DNA of 64,000 bases from Pseudocercospora fijiensis CIRAD86 (Eukaryota; Ascomycota; Dothideomycetes; Mycosphaerellales; Mycosphaerellaceae): the NCBI RefSeq assembly GCF_000340215.1, contig NW_006921540.1:2975486-3039485 (forward strand), in the 5' to 3' direction. The notes beneath the pieces were generated by a model, which had not been told where the DNA came from, did no database searches, and worked only from the letters and a program-made list of their open reading frames with translations. Below are positions 9,880 to 21,647 of the stretch, one piece after another. The translations under genes were made by a program, and so were the position numbers. The stretch's first letter is position 1. The number at the start of each line of letters is the position of its first letter.

Positions 9880-11568
9880 ATAGAAGTTATACGCTATCGA
9901 AGAATAAAACTAGAATCTCGGACCTAGACATTCCTAAAGAGTATAGTAAGTAGAAGCGACTCTTTAAAGAGGAGAGAGGCAAGGTAGCCTTACCTAAACA
10001 CTAACTATAGGATTATAAGATATACTTATAGCCTAGGAAAGAGCCTCTATAGGGACCCTTATACGCAATGTCTAAGAAAGAGCTTAAAACCCTAGACAAG
10101 TAGCTAAAAGAGAAATTAGAAAAAGGCTAGATATAGAAGTCGATATCCTCGGTAGCCTTACTAGTAATGTTCGTTCCGAAAGCCGGATTAGACGAAGGAC
10201 GGCTAGTAGTCGATTTTAGACGACTTAACGATATTACGATTAAGAATCGGTACCTACTACCGAACATCGAAGAAATACAAGACCGATTAACTAGATTAGA
10301 CTAGTATACGAAGATTAACCTACGCGATACGTTTTACGCAATACGTATAGTAGCTAGATACGAATAGATAATAGTATTCCGAACGAGATATAGGCTTTAC
10401 GAATTCTTAGTTACACCTATAGGACTTACAAATGCCCTAGCGTTATATTAAGACCTTGTAAACGAAGTCCTCCGAGACCTCCTAGATATATACGTTATCG
10501 TATATATAGACGATATCTTAGTCTATACTAAGGGAGCTCTCGCGGACTATATACGAATAGTATAGGACGTCTTTAAACGATTTACTTAAGTAGGATTTAA
10601 GACTATATCTAAGAAATGCGAATTCTATAAGAAGGAAGTTAAGTTCCTAGGATTTATTATTAGCACTACCGGAATTAGGATTAATCTAGAAAAAACTAAG
10701 TTAATATAGGAATAGCTAACGCCTATATGCGTTAAAGACGTACAATTATTCCTAGGATTAGCTAACTATAATAGGAAATTCATCGAGGGCTACTCTAAGA
10801 TAGCGGCACCCCTTACGGAGCTTATAAAGAAAGATAAGAAATAGAACTAGAGTACGAAGGAAGACGAAGCGTTTAGGTAGCTAAAGAAGCAATGCGTTTC
10901 TGCGCTAACGCTACGATTATTCGATAGGAATAAGGCGGTCTAGATAGAAACAGACGCGTCGGATAGGGCTATAGGAGTATACCTTATATAGGAGTATAAC
11001 GGGAAACGATACCCGGTAGCCTATTACTCGAGAAAGATATTACCCGCGGAATAGAACTACGATATCTATAATAAGGAGCTACTTGCAATAGTTGCATTAC
11101 TATAATACTAGCGAGTATACGCGGAGGGAGTACTAAGTCTTACGATTCTTTCTAATTATAAGAATCTAACTTACTTTACTACGACTAAAGTACTAACCCG
11201 AAGGTAGGCCCGCTAGTCGGAGCTACTAGGATAGTATAAGTTCGAAATCCGCTATATCCTAGGACGCGAGAACGGACGAGCCGACGTACTAAGCCGCCGT
11301 AGCGACTATATAGAGGGTTACGAACTAGTATAGCAGCAGATATTAAAAGCAAACTAAGACGGAAGCCTTAGTACTAATATAAAAGAATTTAACTATACTA
11401 TATAAGTTCTTTAGGATATAGAAGAACAGTTCCTAATCGAATATAGGAAATACTAAGTACCTAAGGAACGAGTTACGGAGTATATACGATAATACTACGA
11501 CGGACTAGAAAATAGACACCCTAGAGTTTCGAAAACAATAGAACTAGTTACGCGAAGCTTCGGATTCC
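9880..11568 (+). pseudogene. gypsy pol: reverse transcriptase, RNase H and start of integrase
   Basis: Blocks appear in canonical order. RT entry is YAMSKKELKTLDKQLKEKLE, then GRLVVDFRRLND and NRYLLPNIEEI, then the catalytic VYIDDILVY at about 10,500-10,525. [37 protein letters not shown] and the RNase H block IETDASDRAIGVYL (about 10,945) follow. GRENGRADVLSRR closes RNase H at about 11,290. Integrase H2C2-like sequence begins afterwards and stops at the hAT insertion. The catalytic YIDD is intact. Damage is confined to Gln/Trp codons turned to stops and scattered missense changes. Confidence 0.9.
11561..11568 (+). repeat. 8-bp target site duplication, left (hAT copy 2)
   Basis: CGGATTCC directly precedes the element and recurs at 21,668-21,675 directly after it. 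An 8-bp duplication is the length expected of hAT transposases. Confidence 0.95.
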
Positions 11569-11588
11569 TAGACCCCGTAGTGGTTCGG
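11569..11588 (+). repeat. hAT left terminal inverted repeat
   Basis: TAGACCCCGTAGTGGTTCGG pairs with 21,648-21,667 with one mismatch, a G/A difference compatible with RIP. The right end of hAT copy 1 (9609-9628) has the same terminal sequence. Confidence 0.93.
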
Positions 11589-11694
11589 TTTCCGAACTAC
11601 CAAACGTATATAGTTTGGTTTCTTAGCGGCGAACTAGCTCCCTAGTTCCGGTTTAGTTTTTTCGAACTATATAGATTCCTAGTTTGAACTAGAG

Positions 11695-12025
11695 ACTGTA
11701 TTAGTTTTACTATAAGGACACTCTTATTCGACTGCCGGCTACGATTGCCGGCTATAATAGTAACTCTGTTACATTTACTACGCTCTTTTGCCGTTACTAG
11801 GGCGTATTTGCCGTTGCTAGGGCGTAGTTGCTATTGCTAGGGCGTAGTTTTGCTACAAGGACACTCTTATTCGACTGCCGGCTACGATTCCCGGCTATAA
11901 TAGTTACTAGGTTGTATTTACTACGCTTTATTACCGTTGCTAGGGCGTAGTTGCCGTTGCTAGGGCGTAGTTGCCGTTACTAGGGCGTAGTTGCTATTGC
12001 CGGGGCATAGTTGCCGTAGTTGCGA
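11695..12025 (+). repeat. Subterminal duplication and 20-bp tandem repeat
   Basis: A block containing AAGGACACTCTTATTCGACT followed by the GCCGGCTACGATT motif occurs twice (about 11,713-11,760 and 11,855-11,903). Each is followed by tandem units of TTGCCGTTGCTAGGGCGTAG, several with single changes. The array is non-coding and near the left end of the transposon. It may bind transposase or be simple minisatellite expansion. Confidence 0.8.
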
Positions 12026-12129
12026 AAGCTTACCTATATAACGTTACGTAGGCGGCAACAATTAGGGCTTCGCGATATTCTTATACTTTTAACTTCTTCC
12101 TCTATACCTATACCGATAATAACTACTAT

Positions 12130-13570
12130 ACGCTGCGCCCCCGCCCCTTTCCCTTATAATAGCAAGAGAGAAGCGCGCCGCGCGCTAAACAGAAGATAGA
12201 ACTAAAGACCGCGAGTTTGTTTTGCCTAAGCGTCTAACTAAAAAGCGCAAAACTAAAGAGGAGTACTCTACGAAGAAGAATTCCGTATAAGACCGCGAGA
12301 GAAAGGATAAGATAGATAAGGATAAAAGAGCTAAGGATAAGAGAAGAAAGGCGCGGAATAAGGCATTCTATCGATAGCTAGCGCCTATAGAAAAAAGTAA
12401 AGGTTAGAATAAGAAGACAACCTAAGAGAAGGCTAAGAGGAGGAAAGAATTACGGCTAGTTTTCGAGCGTAAAGTTCTAGTAGCGTAAGTCAATCTAGCT
12501 AGCGGCCGTAGCTAGCAGCTATAGCCGGCAGCCGTAGCCGGCAGCCGTAGCCGGTAGCTATAGCCGGTATATTTTTCTGTAATACGTTAACTAATAGTAT
12601 TTAGACCTATAGCCGCTACCTCTATCGATACGACCGATAGTAACGGAGATGTTTAGATAGCCGAGAACAACAATGCTAGAGTTTAGGATACCGCGATAGA
12701 GCTTAATACTACGAATAAAGGAACTAAAAAAAGCGAGGAGATACTATACGTCGATCTAGTAATAGGTGCAGTCTTAGGGCCTAACGCTATAGACGATAAG
12801 CGCTAGGAGTAGATCGAGCATAGTTAAAGAGACGAGATACTAGTAAAGGGCTAAGGCATAAGTCCTATTAATCTAGAAAATTATAGTTAAAGCTACTACG
12901 AAAAGCTAGCAAGGATTAGAATCGAGACTAGTCGTCTTTATATCCTCGATATAGAGTAGAAGTTTCTTTATTAGTATTAGAGCGAAGCCTTTGCGTCTAT
13001 AAAGGCAAAGTGGCTTACGATTAATACGATCGGGGCTAGGTATCTAGGGACGGCAGAAGTATTACTATAGGAGGAAGGGGTATAGGTAATTATTCTATAC
13101 TCGGCATATATAGCCGGCGTTCGTAGCCGGCAGATACTAACAGTTAAATAGAAAGCGTTTCTTAAAGGTAGAGTGCTACTACTATATAAAATCTTTACTA
13201 AGGCAGAGAGGGCTTATATCCGGAATCTAAGCTGCTAGTAGGATAGGTTAGCGTTAGAATTCTCTAAATCTCTATATAAGCCTCCGAAGGATTACCTATT
13301 TTAGCGATACGGCTTTATCTCGACTACTCCGTAGGTACCCGAAGAAGCTCGAGCGCTCTTTAAGGTCTTTACTAAGAAGCGGAAGGAGTTCGAGGATTAG
13401 GATTAGTTAATAGAGCTATTAGTTAGTCTTAGGTTTCGTAGTTAGACTCGGCCTAAGCATTTGCTTATCGAGTGTCTTATACCGAAAAAGGATAGATTAA
13501 GACTAAAAACGAGCTTAGATTCGTTAGGTATAGTAGCTCGGTTCCGTTAGTAGGAGAGAGCCGCCGTATA
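12130..13570 (+). pseudogene. Unknown protein gene of the hAT element, at least two introns
   Basis: Exon 1 (to about 12,487) is extremely basic (Lys/Arg rich, for example KDKRAKDKRRKARNKAFYRQ). A GTAAGT...TATTTAG intron (about 12,488-12,600), filled with AGCCGGCAGCCGT repeats, follows. A second GTAATTATT...ACTAACAG intron (about 13,088-13,141) also holds GCCGGC. Exon 3 includes LKGRVLLLYKIFTKAERAYI and RYGFISTTPQVPEEARALFK. I recognise no family. The position upstream of transposase inside the same TIRs shows it is part of the element. Stops are at Gln/Trp-compatible positions. Confidence 0.6.
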
Positions 13571-13573
13571 GAA

Positions 13574-13705
13574 GGCAAAATTCAGGTAGTTAGGGTAGCT
13601 AGGAAAGAAATTCTAGTAGTTAGGCTAGCTAGGGTAGCTAGGAAAAAAAATCTAGTAGTTAGGTAGCTAGGAAACAAAAAAAAAGGTAGCTAGCTATTTA
13701 CTACC
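13574..13705 (+). repeat. GGTAGCTAGGAAA minisatellite
   Basis: Imperfect units of GTAGTTAGG and GTAGCTAGGAAA with A-runs repeat several times between the unknown gene and the transposase. Read through, it would extend the preceding protein with LGQLGKK-type repeats, so it may be the C-terminal repeat region of that protein or intergenic sequence. Confidence 0.75.
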
Positions 13706-13879
13706 TAGCTATTCCTAACGATACGATGCTATAAAAGAAAGGGTGTTTCCCTATAGCTACTAGTACATATCTACTACTCCTAAGTCCTTACTTTACCGTA
13801 CGAAACCTTAAAACATACCGACCGACATTGTACATATACTAGGCGCTATACTAGGAAGGGTAATAACGAGACGATAGTC

Positions 13880-16800
13880 GAAACAGTCTAGTATACGAGC
13901 GAGATTGCGACAACGTCGAGAGGAGGTCGTATACTTACCTTCGAGCCTATCGAGTTCTAGACGACGATTAGGGCTAGATTTATCCTCTCCGAATCCTAGT
14001 AGTAGGAATTTATTATAGGGTACTACTACCTAGTCCTTACCTTTACGGAGTCTAAGTAGAAGGTTGTTCGGAGATATAAGAACATCGAGTATTAACCCGG
14101 AAATCTTCGAAAAGGCTAGCTAGGCGTATCTTTAGAAACCCGAGTATATAGAGTAGTTTAATTAATAGGTCTATAAGATATAGTTCCCTTTATACTTACG
14201 TTCGAAGGAGTGTAAACTCCGGAAGTACTCGATGCGATAGGGGAGTAAGGAGCGAACGGATATATTCTAGAAGTTCTTTATAGAGGGGGTATTATACCGT
14301 TATACGACTTCTCGACTTAAAGGTTAACTAGTAATTGTCTACAACTTCTACGGTTTAATCTTAAAACACCCGAAACTAGGGGATAGGAACTTATCGCCTA
14401 CGAACTATCTCTATTCTAAACGGTATCGGGAATCTTAAGGAGAGAGGAGAGTTAATATAGATATAGCGTTCTAGAAAGAGGTACGTCTTCTAAAATGCCG
14501 GCTACAGCTGCCGGCTATAGCTACCGGCTATAGCTGCCGGCTATAGATTCCGGCTATAGATTCCGGCTACTTGAATTAACCGTAGAGGTCTAGCTAATTA
14601 TTATAGGCTACGCTTAAGGAAGCTCTAGGATTAAAGGCTACCGATTTCTCCCCCGAAGACTTTAAGCAACTAGCAAACGAAATGCTAGCTACAAACGGTC
14701 TTCCGGAAGACTTCTACGAAAGGGAGTCTATATAGAAGACATACCTATATCTTACAAACTACCCTCCCCTATTTCTCGGCGCGATAACCTAGCGTATTAT
14801 ATTCGAAAAGAACAAAGAGGCTACGTTAGACGACATTCGGGAGATCCTCCGTAATACTCGCTAAGTAGCTATTGCTATCGATAGCTAGTTAAGCCGGACT
14901 ATAAGAGCCTCCTTCCTCTCGATTATGCTATACTTTATCAATTCGGATTAGAAACTCTAGGAACTTATAATCGGATTCCCTAAAATTCTAGGTTCCTATA
15001 CTAGTAAGGATATAGCGAAGCTTGTCTATACGGTAATAGATAGGGTTAGCGTAATAACGAAACTAATCTCGATTACTACGGACAACGCTAGTAATAATCG
15101 AACATTATATAAGGCGTTGTATATACAATTTACTCGCATATGTCTTTGAAATTACTAATTGTATTAATAGGGTCGAGTACGTAGAGGAGATTATAAGGTC
15201 TATAATCTAGCTTAATCTTCCGAATATTAAGCTCGCTACGATTCCGGATACGTACGACAATACGTACGATAATAACGATAAAGAGGAGCCTATTAATAGC
15301 CCTAGCCCTAACGAATCGGAGCCGACGTCGTTGCTAGTTGTATCCCTATAGAAGTTTCCCTACCTCGCTTATATAGTTCAAATCGCGATCCGAGCCCTCT
15401 TTAAGACGCTTAAAATTGCACTATTAAACGACGACTAATAGAAGATCCTAAATAAGGATAAAGCAAAGTCGAAAGTCGAGAAACTTGTTGCAGTAATAAA
15501 ACGGGATAAGGTAGAGAGCCTCGCTCTCGTTTTATATAAGGTATAACTTTTGTCCGTAGCCGGTACCTATAGCCGGCAACCTAGTATAGTTCTAACTCTT
15601 TTTCTCTAGCTTCGTCGTCTAGTAATATATACGAACTCGAGCTTATAGAGATATAACCGATTCGAGGCTATTTAAAAGAACCTAATCGAGCGCCCTAAAA
15701 CCGATGCCTAGAATATCGCATAGAATAAGCGATAGCAAAAGCGGCCTCCTTAGCGCCTACTCCGTTTTACCTAAGACGTTAAGATCTAGTTCGATTCGAC
15801 TTTCTATATATAAGTTACGAGGGGATGTACTTTACGTACCGCTCTCGAGATCTATTAGAGTTCCGAGGGTATTAAGTAGCTCGGCCTTACCGCCGCCGAA
15901 TAGCGCTAAGTAGAGTATCTCGTCGATATTAGTAAGCATTACGCGAAGGTTACTACTACGATTAGAAGAACCCGAGGACCGACGATCTACCTTGTCTTTA
16001 CGTACTATAACTAGCTCTTTAACGAGCTCGAGGAAACCGTAGCTAAGCTAGCTAAGAAGAGCGTTCCCTAGAAAGTAGCTATAACGAAAGCTATAGACAC
16101 CTCCTATACTAAGTTATATAAATATTATAGTACTACCTTTAACTCGTTCGGGGATATCTATAGCGTTGCGTACTTACTTAACCCGGTAGAAAAGGATATA
16201 TACTAGTAGAGGCCGGAATAGAAGGCAGACGAGGTATAGCCGAAGTATTACTAGACTGTTCTAGAAAAGATGTTCTACGAGCGTCGGAAAGAAACTAGTC
16301 TAAATGTAGCTCCTATAAAGAAAAAGAAGGTTTAGAAGGCTCCGATATTATACCTGTTTCGTAGGTAGGAAGTAGAGGCAGAAGAGGAAGTAACTACTAA
16401 AGTAAATAAAGAAGAGTTCGATCTCTATTAGCGCGCGAGTAAGTATAAACCCGTAGGCTCGGAAAGAGGGCTAATAATCTCTAGATCTTACCGGTCTTCT
16501 AGACGAATTCGGAGACGATATTCTCGCTATATAGCAGCGGTTAGAGCCTAAGTTTCTAACGATAGCGTCGGTCGCTCGGGACGTCCTCGCTATCCCGAGC
16601 GTAGGTATAGGCTATAAAAGGTCTTTTAGTATCGCTCGTTACTAGGGCCGCTTTAATCGAATATACTCGCCTACTACCTTCGAATCTATTATAGTATTCC
16701 GATACTATCTCCTCTACTAGAATCGCTAAGGTAGGTTACTAAAGATTATACTAAAGGAGTTAATCGAGGAATTAGAAAACCTTAAGATCGAAGAAACCTA

Positions 16801-16950
16801 GGAGCGCGAAGAGAATACGAAATTTAGTCTAAGCGAAACCCTAATTAGCGATAACGAAGAGGAGGAGGGCGGAGGTAGAAGGCGATACCGGGTCGAGAAG
16901 CGGAAACGTATATAGGCTTAGAGTAGCTTTAAGGAGACGAAGCGTTTACG
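13880..16950 (+). pseudogene. hAT transposase (copy 2), full length, RIP-degraded
   Basis: This gene would cut and paste the element. The N-terminal part (about 13,900-14,480) includes KIQFPLYLRSKECKLRKYS. An intron (GTACGT at 14,481 to GTAG at 14,585), filled with GCCGGCTATA repeats, comes next. The catalytic region has IAIDSQLSRTIRASFLSIML (hAT TDGWTS block), INSDxKLQELIIGFPKILGS and ITTDNASNNRTL (second catalytic Asp, about 15,080). Another repeat-filled intron is near 15,550-15,581. DVKTRFDST, then VEYLVDISKHYAKVTTT, and the C-terminal dimerisation block ARDVLAIP...GYKRSFSIAR complete it. Overall length suits a fungal hAT transposase. Numerous TAG/TAA codons at Gln/Trp positions inactivate it. 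Confidence 0.88.
14481..14585 (+). other. Transposase intron made of GCCGGCTATAG repeats
   Basis: GTACGT donor and CCGTAG acceptor enclose about six units of the GCCGGCTATAG minisatellite. The flanks are open in transposase-like frames, so this is most simply an intron expanded by the repeat. Confidence 0.65.
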
Positions 16951-17271
16951 TATAAGGTAATATAGCCGGCGTATATAGCCGGTATATGTCCGAAATGTAT
17001 TTCGAATTCCTAGGACCTAAACAGACTAGTTACTATAGCAACCGACCCCGCTTACCTACGGACTATTTCTAATTCTCTATTCGCTCTTTCTCTCCTTCTT
17101 CCCTTTCCCTATATTCTTAAAGACAAATATGCCTTAAGGATTCGGCTCTTCGGGCCTTCCTAAGCCGGCTACCTCCCCTTCCTTAAGCTACTATCCTTTA
17201 TTCGAATCTAACGATAACCTAATAAGGCGGTTTAATAGAAGACTATTTGTTCTAGAAGGTAAGAAGCATTA

Positions 17272-18003
17272 ATGTCTCCTTACGATTATATACTTATTAA
17301 TTTTCTAGGTCCTACCGATATACCCTCGTCGCCTAAACGCGTAGATAAATATCTTTAGAGGCTAAAGGGTAAGGGTAAAGCAAGCTAAGTATAGGGAGAC
17401 TGTAGCGAGAACGAGATATCGGAAGAGTAAGGCTCTCTATAGTATATACGAAGGAAGGGGGTTCCTCGGAAAACAGTACCGAAAAATAAGAAGGCTATAG
17501 GTAGATAGGAGAAGGCTAAAAAGAGTAGGCGGACGAAGACTATCGCGAAGAAAAGTTATCTTTCTATTAAAAGAAAGGGAACAAGGTAGGACTCGACGAC
17601 AAAGAAGCGGCGCTTTAAACTAAGTACTATTACCCTTCGCTAGATCCGGCTTTTCTAAAACAAAAGAGGGACCGAGCTTTTAATCCCTAAGACTCCCTTC
17701 TAGCGACTCGTCCGAGAAATTATATTAGATTTTCGGTCTAGTATACGATTTACGGCTAAGGCGATTAGTGCTCTTTAGGAAGCTACGGAGGCATTTCTCG
17801 TAACCGAGCTTAAGCTTTTAAACCTCTTTGCTATCTATACGAAGCGGGTTACTCTTTAAAATAAAGATATATAGCTTCTAGCTAAAATTCGGCGTCGGTT
17901 TATAGCGGATTAGTTGGAAATTGTATTTAGTCGTTAGATTAACCTAGGAGGAGGCCTATTTTCGCATCCTTTTACCGGCTATAGGTGCCGGCTATATTTC
18001 TAA
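17272..18003 (+). pseudogene. Histone H3-like gene A (copy 2), RIP-degraded
   Basis: Same frame and same length as copy 1: ATG at 17,272, stop at 18,001-18,003, about 243 codons. The fold again reads ITLRQIRLFQN, TELLIPKTPFQRLVREI, ISALQEATEAFLV and AIYTKRVTLQNKDIQLL. Most stop codons coincide with those of copy 1, though some positions differ by C/T or G/A transitions (for example CTTTTCTAA here against CTTTTTTAA). The start ATG and overall frame are intact, so damage is by substitution only. It follows transposase and precedes the inserted 475-bp segment. Confidence 0.85.
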
Positions 18004-18298
18004 TTTTATCTCCGCGCCGTCCCTAAATCTAAGGTACGAAGTAGAAACCTAGCGCTCTATATTTACCCGGCTATTATAGAGACGAGCTATATTTAGATTA
18101 GTTTCTTCGTATATCGCGACCTAGCGGGTAGTAAGCGAAAGGGCGATAGAATGTTTATAATACGTCTCTATTTAGACCTAAAACACAAAGGTCCTAAGGA
18201 GCCCTAGCATCCTAACTACAAAGAGATTCTTTAGTATTAGCACTTTGATCCTCTATACTACGAGGCAGATAGCAAGCCTACGAGAGAGAAACTTTAAC

Positions 18299-18773
18299 AA
18301 GGATATTCTTAGAGCTAGTAAACTTGCTTATAAGGTCTAGCGAAGAGTGCGAAATTGCGATGTCTTATAGCCCTAAGGTGCTGCTTTGTCGCCGCTATAT
18401 AGTCCGTCGCTGCTATACACTCTATCGCTGCGATATATACTATCGCCGCTATATATACTGTCGCTCTAGCATTGTGTTACTATCGCACATTGTCTCGTCG
18501 CAGTATCGCAGTGTCGTAGGCAGAATAGTAAGCACGTAATAGTAGTTTTTTAATTTCTGCTAATTAGCGGCTTAATACGTAATCTGTCTTTCTTTTCTAC
18601 TAATTAGAGCCCGCTTCGCAATTTGTTAGAGAGCGCCCTTTTAACAATTGAACCCTCGCCTAGCAAACCTAAGGCAGAATTCTAACTGTTATTTCGCACT
18701 CGCTCTAGACACCTTCTACAACTCTCGTCGCAAGCTCCTCGAGTTGTTCTAGGTGCCTTCCGCTTCGCTAGAA
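18299..18773. mobile_element. 475-bp insertion present only in hAT copy 2
   Basis: Copy 1 reads CTTTAACGAGAAATTCTC without interruption. Copy 2 has about 475 extra bases between CTTTAAC and AACGAGAAATTC, flanked by AAC on both sides. Inside, GGTCTAGCGAAGAGTGCGAAAT (18,334-18,355) is matched by an imperfect inverted copy at about 18,691-18,713. A related GTTCTAGCGAAGCGGAAGG lies inverted at the right end. It has no coding capacity (the open stretch 18,324-18,539 is low complexity). It may be a MITE-like or foldback element. The family is unknown. Confidence 0.6.
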
Positions 18774-18778
18774 CGAGA

Positions 18779-19141
18779 AATTCTCTATAATACGTAGCGC
18801 TATTATATAGCTACAGATGCGTACTAAGTCCGGCAACTCGAAGAAGAATTAAGATAGCGTATTAGCGACCGAGGAAGAGATCGATAGTATACTAGTAGAG
18901 TCGAGGTCTTATAAGCGAAGTATAAGATAATATAGGCTCTTAGTCGTATAGAGTAACGTACTATATAAATAACTAGGCGTACTACTCTTATTCACTTACG
19001 ACCTATATCCTAGGATACTCTTCTCGTACTTTTTATACTCTTTTCTAATACCTTACCTATAAGCGCTCCGCGACAACCGAGTAAATATAAGCTATAGGGT
19101 TTCCGCTCGGTACCTTAGCCTCCGAGATAGGGCGGAGTTGA
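18779..19141 (+). repeat. 363-bp unit, single copy (hAT copy 2)
   Basis: Matches the unit that is tandemly duplicated at 6413-7119 in copy 1, with a small internal difference near 18,855-18,890 (extra GCGTATTAGCGACCG-type bases). It is non-coding. Confidence 0.85.
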
Positions 19142-19700
19142 ATTTAGAGCGATAGCCGGCACTCGTAGCCGGCATATAGAGACGGTAGTAGGCCTTTTCC
19201 TGCTAAATAACTAGCTTATTTAGTATAGCCTACCTAATATTTCTTATATTTACTAGCAATAGGCCTAGGTTACTTATAAGATTACTATAGCTAGTAAAGG
19301 CATTACTAAAGAATATCTATACTATAGTAAGATACTATTATTACGCCGGCTATTTATTAAAAGGAGGCTTTCGCCTATTACTATGCCGGCTATATATGCC
19401 GGCTATATTTCAAAGTCTCCCGTACCTGCCTTTTTTAGCCGTGCCTGCCTTTTTCAGCCGTGCCTACCTTTTTTAGCCGTACCTGCCTTCTTTCCTTGCT
19501 CTAACGTTACTATAATATAGGCTTGCGCGAAGCTTACTCTATTGCCTAGCGATACCGCGATACTACCGCTATATTCAACCTTCGTATCGATACCTATACC
19601 TCTACGCTCTATATCTACTACCTCCGTAATACCCTCGCTCCGCGCGCGCCTTCGTACACCTTCGTAACGCATTTTTTTCCTTAATTCGACGACTTTTATA

Positions 19701-20514
19701 ATAGCGAGTCTACTTAACCAAGTTACGACGCCTCGCAAGAAGGGACCTAGTGCTTCTACGGGTCGCAATAAGACCGGAAATAGTAGAACGAGTACAGTAT
19801 ATTAACGTAAGAGGGCTGCTACTACTACCGCTAGCTCCGGTACTAGAAAGGGCGTCGCGAGCAAGGCTCCGCGTAAGACAACGGCGGGCAAGGCTCTACG
19901 TAAGACGATAACTAGCGCTTCTACTACTAGTAGCAATCGTACGAAGCGTCGATAGCGCCTAGGAAGTAAGTCCTATTTATAGCCGGCAGTATAGCCGGTA
20001 GCGTAGCCGGTAGCGTAGCCGGCATTCTTACTATCTTTTTACTAATCCTTCTTTAGCCGTAGCCCTCCGTTAGATTCGGCAGTATTAGAAGAGTTCTAAG
20101 CTCCTAATCCGCAAAGCTCCTTTCTAACGACTTATTCGCGAAATTGCCTAGGATTATAGAACGGACCTTCGCTTCTAAGCCTCCGCGATAGGCGCCCTTT
20201 AAGAGGCTATAGAAGCCTACCTAGTTCGTATCTTCGAATATATATTTCTCTTCTACCTCTTTTCGGACTATACTAATACTATTTTAGCGGTCAACCTTAT
20301 AGCTATCTACGCGAAGCGTATAACGATTATAGACAAGGATTTTAAAGTACTCGATTAGATTCTAAAAGGCTAGAATGTCTATATTCGAGACGGTACTAGG
20401 TAGGATAGATGTTCTAGTAGAAAGGATGTTCGTAGTGTTATCTGCAAGCTTTTCTATATACGAAATAAGCCGCTATTATACGGCGCTATATACCGCGCTC
20501 TAAATACTCTCTAA
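19701..20514 (+). pseudogene. Histone H3-like gene B with intron (copy 2), RIP-degraded
   Basis: Exons are 19,701-19,965 and 20,057-20,514 with the same GTAAGT...TTTAG intron. Here some Gln codons survive that are stops in copy 1: AACCAAGTT near 19,718 reads Gln where copy 1 has TAA. This directly supports CAA-to-TAA decay. The tail reads ASKAPRKTTAGKALRKT, close to the canonical H3 K14-K27 region. The histone fold, possible inserted segment and C-terminal extension are as in copy 1. The inferred start is ATA (from ATG). The minus-strand open stretch 19,454-19,768 is a shadow of this gene and its upstream region. Confidence 0.88.
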
Positions 20515-20689
20515 GTATATATATATAGTATAGTATACTTTATTAGCCGTACGGAATAGAAGTCTCCTAAAATCCCGTTAGTACTAAGGAGTAAAAAGGC
20601 CGGCTACGCTGCCGGCTACGCTACCGGCTACGCTACTAGCTACGCTACTAGGTTTTTTAAAGAACTAAAAGAAGATAGACATTCCGGTT

Positions 20690-21235
20690 AATTTGTATTA
20701 GTTTAGATTTTTATAAAAAGAAAACAGGGAAAAATAAGGAAGGTTGAAGAGCCTAATAGTTATAGTTATAGGCACTATCCCTGTTTTCTAGAGCATATTA
20801 TATACCTGCCTTCGCAACTCTACCTAATACTCCCTCTAAATATCCTTATACTCTACCTACTAGAAATTCAACTAGGTACCTAGACCTGTAGCTGCCTCTA
20901 TATCTTTTACTATCTTCTATAGGTTAAAGGCCTCTTCTATAGTAGCCTCTACCTCCTTATACAATACGAAGTTACTACCTGCCCTACCCTTTATATCTCC
21001 TAAATAACTAAGAGTTCTAAGGAACGAACTAGCATTCGGCCTTAGTATAGCGAGTAACTAGTAGAACGTTCTGTAGAGCTGCCTTATAGCTCTTTTATAT
21101 ACTATACCGATACCGAGGGAGGAGCTATCCTAGTACTTAATATTGTCGAATAGTTCGGTAGGAAAGTGTATAAACTTCTTAAGGAGGAGGACTTCTAGGG
21201 AAATCGATGAGTTCTGCCTAGATCTAGATAAAGAT
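20690..21235 (-). pseudogene. Small minus-strand ORF of the hAT element (copy 2)
   Basis: Counterpart of 8640-9196. The start codon is ATA here where copy 1 has ATG. It encodes the same blocks (KFIHFPTELFDNIKY, QLLAILRPNASSFLRTLSYL). Family not recognised. Conservation of frame between copies is expected from recent common origin and is not evidence of selection. Confidence 0.5.
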
Positions 21236-21240
21236 ATTCT

Positions 21241-21325
21241 GCTAAGTAGTTAGGGAATTGAACCGTAAACGAAAGGATAAAATTTATACCTAAGGAGTAC
21301 AGTTTCCGAACTAAACTATAATGCC
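21241..21325 (-). ncRNA. tRNA-like sequence (copy 2)
   Basis: Same segment as 9201-9284 in copy 1. B-box-like GGTTCAATTCC is intact, and the A-box-like part has become TAGTTTAGTTCGG. The acceptor stem is not convincing. Confidence 0.3.
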
Positions 21326-21647
21326 TTATATATATATATATACTTTTGATTGGTTAGTGCCCTTAGCTGATTGTCTATAGATTTGAGGTTATATAAGTAC
21401 CTTCATACAACTACGTAGCTAAAGTAGGATTCGAAAATTCTATAAGTAATAAGGACTAAAAATGCCGGCTACGCTGCCGGCTATACTGCTAAGTCTTACA
21501 AAGGGCTTGCTTAAAGCTACGTATACATTCGTACACTTCTTAAAAACCGATAAATTATATAGTTCGAACTAGCTACTTATATAGTTGCTTAGCAAACCAA
21601 CCCAAACCAAACCAGAGTTTCGGCTTAGTAAACCAAACTAAACCAAC

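Noticed and set aside
18324..18539. 71-codon ORF in the 475-bp insertion
   Set aside because: Low-complexity Tyr/Arg/Ser sequence from a TATCGC-type repeat, with no sign of a protein domain.
19454..19768. 104-codon minus-strand open frame
   Set aside because: It overlaps the H3-B promoter and tail in antisense, is absent as an open frame in copy 1 and shows no family signal. Loss of CpA lowers stop frequency by chance on the opposite strand.
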